From NCBI GenBank assembly GCA_003349915.1, contig QFXE01000001.1, forward strand, positions 62,001 to 126,000: a stretch of 64,000 nucleotides of DNA, given 5' to 3'. Positions within the stretch are counted from its first letter, which is position 1. The number at the start of each line of letters is the position of its first letter. Made by a program: the position numbers and the translations under genes. The notes beneath the pieces were generated by a model that did no database searches, was not told the DNA's origin, and was given only the letters and a program-made list of their open reading frames with translations. Positions 19,511-26,450 of this stretch are shown piece after piece. The DNA comes from an endosymbiont of Escarpia spicata (GTDB taxonomy: Bacteria; Pseudomonadota; Gammaproteobacteria; Chromatiales; Chromatiaceae).

Positions 19511-21357
19511 TAATTCACCGCATCCTTGCCAAAAACGTCCTGAAATATTCCAGCCTCAAGCTCGAGAATCTGCCGGAAAATGGTCTGATCGGTATTACCG
19601 GCCCCAACGAATCGGGTAAGAGCACCATCGGTGAAACTGTCTGTTTTGCGCTCTTCGGGCGCAGTTTTTCCCTCGGCGACGATGACCTCGAAAAGATTAT
19701 TCTGTGGGGAGAGACACACTGCTCCGTGGAACTTGATTTCACCGCAAGCGACCGCAAGCGATATCACCTGGAGCGTTTTCTCGACGATGCGGGAAACCAC
19801 AGCGCCATGCTCTCAACCCTGGAGGGCATTACCGGTGATGAGCCATTGGCTCGTGGCGTGGAAGCGGTTGCAGACAAGCTCTACGACTTGATTGGCTACG
19901 AGTTCGATGAATTCATCGAATCTTTCTATCTGGCGCAGCGTGAAATCACTACGCCGCACCCCCACAGCTACGTGGTCAAAACCATGGCAGGGGTGGTGAC
20001 GCTCGAATATTGCGCTGCAGCCAATCAGGAGGATATCGCCGAAGCTGAAGGCGTTATTGAAGAGACGGATCGGGAAATCTCTGATTTGAATGAACAGATT
20101 GATGAGATCGGCATTGATTCCGGATATCTTCACCTGCTTGAGGATGAGCGGGCCCAGCTCAACAGGCAGATTGGCGACCATGATCGCCAGGTTGAAACGC
20201 TCGACGATGCATCCAACGCTTATCAGGACGCGCTGCCAGTGCGCAAGGCAGCGCTCGGCGGCCGAGGGCGCGCCGCATTTTTGCGTTTCATCATGTTGAT
20301 CCTGACACTGGCTACGGCTGGACTCTGGGGCCTGTTGGTGAGGATGCCTGAGCATGAATTTGCGATTAAGGCCTCCGACTGGCTGGCCGGGAATGTGCCG
20401 CAGTGGCGGGTGGAGATGCTGCTTATCGCAGTCGCGGTCCTTGCTGCGCTCTTCATCTTTTTCTGGATCCGTCGTGGCGTGTTCAATCGCCGTACCGCCA
20501 GTCTTGAATCGGTAGCACAGACATTGGTGGCCGAGCTGGATGGTCTTGAAAATCCAGTCGAAGTCACGAAGGAATCAGACAGTCCTGAAGCTGCCGGTGA
20601 CACGGATGATGAGCCTCAATCAATCGTAACTGTAGTAGTGGATAAGGCGGCCAGAGAACGTCTGGCCCAGCGTGTGGCTGGGTTTATGGCGGATGCCCCT
20701 GAGGTTCGGGATGGGGTCGGCAACGAGCAAAATCTGCTGCGCCATGCAATCGATAAGGCTCAGGAGCGGGTTGGGGAGCTGGATGAAGCGGTCCGGCAGG
20801 AGCAGAACAGGATTAACAAGGCGGACGGCTTGATCACCATCCGCGATAGCCTGAAAAACAAGGCAGCTGAACAGACACAGCAGATTGCAACCTGTGAACT
20901 TGCCGGAGAACTGATTCAGGGCGCTATCCGCGAAGTCTCAAACAAGTTCAACATCAAGCTAAAATCTCTGGTAAGCAAGATGCTACCGCTGTTTACCGAA
21001 CACCGATATGAACATTTGCAGATTGCCGATGATCTTAGTGTGCGGGCTTTTTCCAGTGAAAAACGCGATTTCATGGATCTGGACGAGATCTCCAGCGGTA
21101 CCCAACGGCAGATCATGCTGGCAGTGCGACTGGCGCTCTCCCAGGAGCTGGTCAAGCGTACCGTTGATGCCGAGCAGTTTCTCTTCCTTGATGAACCCTT
21201 CGCCTTTTTTGACCAAAGACGGACTCGCAGTTCACTCACGGTATTGCCGACGCTGAGCGAAGAGTTGACACAAATCTGGATCATCGGCCAGGAGTTTCCA
21301 GATGATGTTCATTTCGATCGGCACATTGAATGTGACAGGGATATGGACAGCATTTGA
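19507..21357 (+). CDS. Membrane-anchored Rad50/SMC-like ATPase
   Basis: A 616-residue ABC-type head ATPase of the Rad50/SbcC group. Walker A GPNESGKST is at 32-40, signature ISSGTQRQ at 528-535 and Walker B FLFLDEP at 558-564. Coiled coil is predicted at about 172-240 and 380-480. Where Rad50 has a zinc hook there are two membrane helices (about 257-278 and 302-321) around a 23-residue outside loop, and no CxxC is present. This would anchor the heads on the cytoplasmic face of the inner membrane. YhaN-type proteins are, from memory, similarly built, but no Mre11/SbcD nuclease gene is nearby. ATG 19507 is used, with GAGGG six bases upstream. DNA repair, defence or chromosome-membrane attachment are all possible. 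Confidence 0.82.
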   Translation: MIIHRILAKNVLKYSSLKLENLPENGLIGITGPNESGKSTIGETVCFALFGRSFSLGDDDLEKIILWGETHCSVELDFTASDRKRYHLERFLDDAGNHSAMLSTLEGITGDEPLARGVEAVADKLYDLIGYEFDEFIESFYLAQREITTPHPHSYVVKTMAGVVTLEYCAAANQEDIAEAEGVIEETDREISDLNEQIDEIGIDSGYLHLLEDERAQLNRQIGDHDRQVETLDDASNAYQDALPVRKAALGGRGRAAFLRFIMLILTLATAGLWGLLVRMPEHEFAIKASDWLAGNVPQWRVEMLLIAVAVLAALFIFFWIRRGVFNRRTASLESVAQTLVAELDGLENPVEVTKESDSPEAAGDTDDEPQSIVTVVVDKAARERLAQRVAGFMADAPEVRDGVGNEQNLLRHAIDKAQERVGELDEAVRQEQNRINKADGLITIRDSLKNKAAEQTQQIATCELAGELIQGAIREVSNKFNIKLKSLVSKMLPLFTEHRYEHLQIADDLSVRAFSSEKRDFMDLDEISSGTQRQIMLAVRLALSQELVKRTVDAEQFLFLDEPFAFFDQRRTRSSLTVLPTLSEELTQIWIIGQEFPDDVHFDRHIECDRDMDSI

Positions 21358-21401
21358 TTTGTTGTGGTTAAACTCCCCCGCAGCTTGCTGCAATGAGTTC
21401 G

Positions 21402-21425
21402 CAGGAGCGGCGCCCTCGCCGCTCC
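21402..21425. repeat. GC-rich hairpin after the ATPase gene
   Basis: Perfect 10-base arms AGGAGCGGCG and CGCCGCTCCT with loop CCCT. It matches the GTAGGAGCGGC-type intergenic repeats of gammaproteobacteria and could also end transcription, though no T-run follows. Confidence 0.6.
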
Positions 21426-21511
21426 TACAATTTAATTGTGTACTTCGTGCGCTTCGTGGTTATAACCGTGTTTCCGGACGAGGGAATTAAGTAGTCGAAG
21501 GAACTCTAATT

Positions 21512-22015
21512 ATGCGCCGTCTCTTTTTTCTGATGCCTGATGTGGAGTCCTGTCAATCCGTGGTCGCCGAATTGGAGGAGACAGGCATCCCCGAGCGACA
21601 CCTGCATGCCGTGGCGGGCATAGAGCAGAGACTGGATGGTCTGCCAGAGGCCGGTATTCTGCAAAAGACCGAGTTGACCCACGGTCTGGAGTGGGGCGCG
21701 GGGCTGGGCGGTGTTGCCGGAGGATTAGGGGGATTGCTGGCAATGGCGTTCCCCCCTGCAGGCATCATACTGGGCGGTGGGGCGCTGTTGACCGCTGCCG
21801 TTGCCGGCGCGGGTTTTGGCGCGGTGGTTTCTGCGCTGCTTTCCAGTCATGAACACAATCACGATCTCGATGCTTTTCAGCGTGCCATAGAGGCGGGGGA
21901 AGTGCTCCTGATGGTGGATATACCCAGAGATGATGTGGCCAAGACTCAGGAGATGATCCTCAGCCACCACCCTGAGGCGCATATCGGTGTGGCAAAACTT
22001 CCACAAACGAATTGA
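21512..22015 (+). CDS. DUF1269-like membrane-associated protein
   Basis: A 167-residue protein with an N-terminal ferredoxin-like segment (MRRLFFLMPDVESCQSVVAELEE), a central glycine-rich hydrophobic double helix (about 55-115, a glycine-zipper pattern) and a soluble C-terminus. This fits DUF1269/stress-protein families that may insert in membranes. The function is unknown. Its stop codon overlaps the TTG start of hrpB, so it shares a transcript with hrpB. Confidence 0.75.
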   Translation: MRRLFFLMPDVESCQSVVAELEETGIPERHLHAVAGIEQRLDGLPEAGILQKTELTHGLEWGAGLGGVAGGLGGLLAMAFPPAGIILGGGALLTAAVAGAGFGAVVSALLSSHEHNHDLDAFQRAIEAGEVLLMVDIPRDDVAKTQEMILSHHPEAHIGVAKLPQTN

Positions 22016-24537
22016 ATGACCTGCCGGTTACCGCCGTACTGCCCACACTGCGGCGAGTTCTGAGCAGCCGTCAAAGCGCCGTTCTGGCATCGCCAACGGG
22101 ATCCGGCAAAACCACGCTGGTTCCTCTCGAACTCCTCCATGAACCCTGGTTGAAGGGGCGTAAAATCCTGTTGCTTGAACCGCGGCGCCTGGCTGCCCGG
22201 GCCGCTGCGGTACGCATGGCGGAACTGTTGGGCGAACGGGTGGGTGAGCAGGTCGGTTACCGTATTCGTCTCGATAACAAGGTTTCCCGGCAGACCCGCA
22301 TTGAAGTCTTGACTGAGGGTATCCTCACCCGGCGATTACAGCATGATCCCGAGCTGCAGGGGGTCGGGCTGGTGATCTTTGATGAGTTCCACGAACGCAG
22401 TCTGCATGCGGATCTTGCGCTTGCGTTCTGTCTCGACGTAATGGCAGGACTGAGGGAGGATCTGCGCATCCTGGTGATGTCGGCAACCCTGGACACCGGT
22501 GCTGTGTCGGATCTGCTGGAGGGAGGGCCGGTGGTGGAGGGCAAGGGACGCAGCTATCCCGTCGAACTCCACTATCTTGGTGACCCGCCTGCAATGAGAC
22601 GTCTGCCCGACTCGGTGACAGCTGCCGTGCTTCAGGTCCTGCAGGAACAACAGGGAGATCTGCTGGTGTTCCTGCCAGGTGTCGGTGAGATAAAGCAGAC
22701 GGTGGAGCGCCTGGAACGTCTTCTCACCAGCAATGAATCCCCATTGATCTGTCCGCTCTATGGTGACCTTGGGCGGGGGGCACAGGATCGTGCCATTCGC
22801 CCTGATCCCGGCGGGCGGCGCAGGATCGTGCTTGCCACTTCCATCGCTGAGACCAGCCTTACCATCGAGGGGGTGACCTGTGTCGTGGACGGTGGTTGGT
22901 CTCGAATGCCCCGTTTTCTGCCCGGTATTGGTTTGACGCGTCTGGAGACTGTTCCTGTGTCACGTGCGGCTGCCGATCAGCGTGCCGGCAGGGCAGGGCG
23001 GCTCGGTCCCGGACACTGTTACCGCCTCTGGAGCGAGCAGCGGCAGGACCGGCTTCCAGCTCAGCATCCGCCTGAAATCCAGGAGGCTGATCTGGCGCCT
23101 CTGGCACTGGATTTGGCCCAGTGGGGGGTTAACGACCCGGCTCAACTGCGGTGGCTGGATGTCCCTCCTGCCGGAGCATTCTCCCAGGCCCGTGAATTGC
23201 TGGAATCCATCAATGCCCTGGACCGGCAGGGTCGAATAACAAAGACCGGTCAACAGATCGCAAGACTGCCCCTGCATCCCAGGCTTGGACATATGCTGTT
23301 GGTGGGCATGGAACACGGTGAGAGTGCGATGGCTGCAGATATTGCTGCGCTGCTGAGTGAGCAGGATATCTTCAGGCGTGGTTCCAGGGAAACCTGGAGT
23401 GTTGACGTGGAACGTCGCCTGACAGCATTGAACCACTGGCGCGAGCAGGATAGCCGGCAGTCGTACAGACAGAATCTGGACAGAGCAGGGTGTCGCCGGG
23501 TGGACAAAGTCAGCCGTCAGTGGCGGCAGTTGCCAAAAAAAGAGGAGATGAGTGCCGACGGCAGGCTTTTCTCCCCGGGCGGTCTGTTGGCGATGGCCTA
23601 CCCGGACAGGATAGCCAAACAGCGTAGTCACGGCAGTTATCTGTTGGCTTCCGGCAGAGGGGCGGTATTGGCCGAGAATGATGTACTGGCTGGAGAGCGA
23701 TATATAGTCGTTGCGAAAATGGATGCAGGGCGTACCGAGGGACGTATACAGCTTGCAGCAGCCTTGAATAAGGATGAAATCAGGGCGTTGCCGGGTCTGC
23801 GGTTGCATCGGGTTGCGCGGATCGAATGGGATTCTGCAAGGCACAGGGTGGTAGCCAGGGATGAAGAGCGGCTGGGCGCCCTGATGCTTGCCAGTTATCC
23901 TTTGGAAACTCCGGATCCGGAAACGATTAAGCAGACAATGCTGCAGGGTATCGAACAGATGGGAATAGAATCGCTGCCCTGGACGGATAAGCTGCGGCAG
24001 TGGCAGACACGTGTGATCTGTATGCGGGCATGGATGCCTGAAAACAACTGGCCGGACCTATCGGATCGTTGGCTCACTGAGCATCTGGGTGAGTGGCTTG
24101 AGCCTTGGCTCGATGGTGTCACCAGGCGGGAGCACCTGCAGCGTTTGAATCTGGCTGATATCCTTCAGAATTTGCTCTCCTGGGAGCAGCGGAAAGTGCT
24201 TGATGAAACATTGCCCACTCACCTGACGGTACCCAGTGGCTCACGTAAGGTACTGACTTACGAGGTGGGAAAAGCGCCTGTACTGGCGGTGCGGCTGCAG
24301 GAGATGTTCGGGCTGGCAGATACCCCAAGGGTCTGCCACAACCGGATTCAGATCATGCTGCATCTACTGTCACCCGCCCAGCGGCCGATTCAGGTCACCC
24401 AGGACCTGCGTGGTTTCTGGGATCGCACCTACAGCGAAGTCAAAAAAGAACTCAAAGGGCGGTATCCAAAACACCACTGGCCGGATGATCCCTGGCAGGC
24501 TCAGGCGACTGCCAGGGCCAAACCTCGAAGTAGATGA
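22012..24537 (+). CDS. hrpB: ATP-dependent helicase HrpB
   Basis: An 841-residue DEAH-box helicase of the HrpB family. Walker A SPTGSGKTT is at 26-34, DEFH box IFDEFHERS about 123-131, SAT motif MSATLD and motif VI QRAGRAGRLGPG about 323-334. The HrpB-specific C-terminal domain includes LPTHLTVPSGSRKVLTYE and RPIQVTQDLRGFW. It is the normal length. The start is TTG 22012, overlapping the upstream stop (TTGA); the sequence from there (NDLPVTAVLP) aligns with the E. coli N-terminus. The biological role is poorly known in the family. The gene faces mobA, with a large hairpin between. Confidence 0.93.
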   Translation: MNDLPVTAVLPTLRRVLSSRQSAVLASPTGSGKTTLVPLELLHEPWLKGRKILLLEPRRLAARAAAVRMAELLGERVGEQVGYRIRLDNKVSRQTRIEVLTEGILTRRLQHDPELQGVGLVIFDEFHERSLHADLALAFCLDVMAGLREDLRILVMSATLDTGAVSDLLEGGPVVEGKGRSYPVELHYLGDPPAMRRLPDSVTAAVLQVLQEQQGDLLVFLPGVGEIKQTVERLERLLTSNESPLICPLYGDLGRGAQDRAIRPDPGGRRRIVLATSIAETSLTIEGVTCVVDGGWSRMPRFLPGIGLTRLETVPVSRAAADQRAGRAGRLGPGHCYRLWSEQRQDRLPAQHPPEIQEADLAPLALDLAQWGVNDPAQLRWLDVPPAGAFSQARELLESINALDRQGRITKTGQQIARLPLHPRLGHMLLVGMEHGESAMAADIAALLSEQDIFRRGSRETWSVDVERRLTALNHWREQDSRQSYRQNLDRAGCRRVDKVSRQWRQLPKKEEMSADGRLFSPGGLLAMAYPDRIAKQRSHGSYLLASGRGAVLAENDVLAGERYIVVAKMDAGRTEGRIQLAAALNKDEIRALPGLRLHRVARIEWDSARHRVVARDEERLGALMLASYPLETPDPETIKQTMLQGIEQMGIESLPWTDKLRQWQTRVICMRAWMPENNWPDLSDRWLTEHLGEWLEPWLDGVTRREHLQRLNLADILQNLLSWEQRKVLDETLPTHLTVPSGSRKVLTYEVGKAPVLAVRLQEMFGLADTPRVCHNRIQIMLHLLSPAQRPIQVTQDLRGFWDRTYSEVKKELKGRYPKHHWPDDPWQAQATARAKPRSR

Positions 24538-24541
24538 GTTG

Positions 24542-24611
24542 TAGGGCCTGTTAACACTATGAGGATACCCATCGACAACGCTGGGCATCCTCATAGTGTT
24601 AACAGGCCCTA
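24542..24611. repeat. Long perfect hairpin between hrpB and mobA
   Basis: 25-base perfect arms at 24542-24566 and 24587-24611 (outer ends TAGGGCCTGTTAACACTATG and its complement), extended by a CCCA/TGGG inner stem. The right arm includes the mobA stop codon. It is placed between convergent genes, so it could block read-through from both sides; its length is unusual for a terminator and fits a miniature transposable element. Confidence 0.85.
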
Positions 24612-25217
24612 GTTCCTTGCCTGTTCCTGCATCAGCTTTTCGATTCGCTCCAACTCGCCGGGCGTGTTTATGTTGGTGAACAGTTCGGGATCAGAAGAGA
24701 AATCGGCGAGCGCCAGCCGCTGTTGTTTGAACCAGCGATGCACGGCCCGTCCGCCGGCATCAATGTAGGCAGCCAGTTCAGTTGTCAATTCACGCCGGAT
24801 CAGTGAAAACACGGGGTGCATTCGTTCTCCATCATGAACGCAGCAGACATCGGCATTCTCATTTTTCAATGTCGTGAAAAGCCGTTCCAGTAGATTTGTG
24901 GGTACCCAGGGGCTGTCACAGGGGACCGTAAGCAGCAGATCAGCTGTAGTATGTTGCAGCGCGGACAGCATGCCCGCCAGAGGTCCGGGAAAACCATCGA
25001 CCGGATCTGGAATTACCGTAAATCCAAAATTGCCGTATCGGTCAAAATTTCGGTTGGCGCTGATGAGTAGATGGTCTGTCTGAGGTTTTACCGCCTCGAT
25101 CACATACTCGATCAGAAGTTGTCCATTGAGAGGGATGAGGCCTTTATCCCCCCCCCCCATCCTGCTTGCTTGTCCCCCGGCGAGAATGACGCCGGCAATG
25201 GAAACGTTATCTATCAT
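24609..25217 (-). CDS. mobA: Molybdenum cofactor guanylyltransferase
   Basis: A 202-residue MobA, which joins GMP to molybdopterin to make the bis-MGD cofactor of enzymes such as DMSO, formate or nitrate reductases. The nucleotidyltransferase N-terminus is clear: GVILAGGQASRMGGGDKG (residues 8-25), then PCDSPWVP (about 94-101) with the metal aspartate. ATG 25217 gives the usual N-terminus; a longer frame to 25304 is rejected. The RMGGGDKG segment is encoded by an 11-base G run (25148-25158 read on the minus strand), which could slip and switch the frame. Confidence 0.93.
   Translation of the reverse strand: MIDNVSIAGVILAGGQASRMGGGDKGLIPLNGQLLIEYVIEAVKPQTDHLLISANRNFDRYGNFGFTVIPDPVDGFPGPLAGMLSALQHTTADLLLTVPCDSPWVPTNLLERLFTTLKNENADVCCVHDGERMHPVFSLIRRELTTELAAYIDAGGRAVHRWFKQQRLALADFSSDPELFTNINTPGELERIEKLMQEQARN
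25148..25158 (-). repeat. 11-base G homopolymer inside mobA
   Basis: Eleven C on the plus strand (G on the coding strand), coding Met-Gly-Gly-Gly-Asp in the nucleotide-binding loop. At this length it is in frame. Gain or loss of one base would truncate MobA. Confidence 0.9.
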
Positions 25218-25550
25218 GTTTGGGGCTGGCTTTATGGTGGACAAGTGAGTAAAAAGAAGCAGGTTCGGGTAATAAGCCCACAGCAGAAATGCGTGTTGGG
25301 TCAATATTTCTCAAATTTTAACATCAAATAGTGATATCCAGGATGGATAATTCACTTTACATTATTATTAATCTGCAACCTTTTTTCACAAGATGATAGG
25401 GTTTCTAGGGTCAGTAATCATGAAAGCAGTGCTGGGCAGTAGTGTTGAAGTCATGTGGTCTGTGATTTTTCAGCATTCCGAGAGGGATTTCAATTTGGGC
25501 GGCGACTTGGAACAAATACTCTACTCGATAATATTTTTAGGGGATGAACG
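25218..25550 (+). promoter_or_regulatory. AT-rich region upstream of the RpfF-like gene
   Basis: 333 bases without a gene, between the divergent mobA and the RpfF-like gene. TTGGAA (25507-25512) and TAATAT (25529-25534), 16 bases apart, could be a promoter, followed by AGGGG (25539-25543) as ribosome site before ATG 25551; the resulting leader would be very short, so this promoter is tentative. I see no other structure. Confidence 0.35.
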
Positions 25551-26450
25551 ATGATGAATAAACTGCAATCTCAAATCCGTCTTAACAACTCATTTGATCA
25601 CGTTGAAGTTAAATATGAACCTGAGTACAACGCGGTTTGGGCGAAATTACAGTACCCAGGGCGTCCCTGCATGAGTAAGGGATTGCTGGATGATGTTGCC
25701 AGGGCGCAGCAGCTGATTCGTGAATCTGCCAGCTACGGACATAATACCGGTGACGAAAATCGTTTGCGCTATCAGGTATTGAGTTCGGCGACCCCAGGGG
25801 TTTTCAATCTGGGGGGTGACTTGGCTCATTTTATCGACCTGATTGAGCGTAAAGACCGTGAGTCCCTGATGGCATATGCAAAGTCCTGTATCGATATTCT
25901 CTATCCTTCATCGATTGGTTATGGCCTGCCATTTACGACAATTTCCCTGGTGCAGGGAGAGGCGCTGGGAGGTGGCTTTGAGGCTGCGCTTTCCACCAAC
26001 GTGCTGATTGCAGAAGAGAGCGCAACTTTTGGTTTTCCGGAAACGGTTTTCGGCCTCTTTCCGGGGATGGGTGCCTTTAGTTTTCTCGCCAGACGCATGG
26101 CACCCGCACTGGCAAAACGTGTGATTGCTTCCGGAAAAGTCTACACGGCGTGGGAGCTGCATGAGATGGGGCTTGTTGATGTGGTTGCTCCAGATGGCAA
26201 GGGTGAAGAGGCGGTCAACAGCTATATTAAGCACCAGCAGAATCGCTCAGCCGGATTTGTCTGTCTTGATAAGATCATGGACCAGTTTAATCCGGTTACC
26301 TATGAAGAGTTGATGAAGATCACCACGATGTGGGTCGATGCGGCGATGGGGCTGAGCAAGAAAAACCTGCGACTCATGGATTATCTGCTACGCGCCCAAG
26401 AGCGGCGTTGGGGAGTAAAAGAAGATCTGATGTGTCAGGCTGTGGGCTGA
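25551..26450 (+). CDS. rpfF: RpfF-like DSF synthase (enoyl-CoA hydratase family)
   Basis: A 299-residue crotonase-fold protein that matches Xanthomonas RpfF. The segment ALGGGFEAAL followed by FPETVFGLFPGMGAFSF keeps both catalytic glutamates (E144 and E164 here, E141 and E161 in Xanthomonas). NLGGDLAHF near residue 86 also fits. RpfF dehydrates 3-hydroxyacyl-ACP and releases the acid by thioesterase action to make cis-2-unsaturated DSF signals. It is convergent with an RpfC-like kinase and overlaps its end by 16 bases, the same order as in Xanthomonas. No rpfB is adjacent. The chain length or branching of the product cannot be read from the sequence. Confidence 0.9.
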   Translation: MMNKLQSQIRLNNSFDHVEVKYEPEYNAVWAKLQYPGRPCMSKGLLDDVARAQQLIRESASYGHNTGDENRLRYQVLSSATPGVFNLGGDLAHFIDLIERKDRESLMAYAKSCIDILYPSSIGYGLPFTTISLVQGEALGGGFEAALSTNVLIAEESATFGFPETVFGLFPGMGAFSFLARRMAPALAKRVIASGKVYTAWELHEMGLVDVVAPDGKGEEAVNSYIKHQQNRSAGFVCLDKIMDQFNPVTYEELMKITTMWVDAAMGLSKKNLRLMDYLLRAQERRWGVKEDLMCQAVG

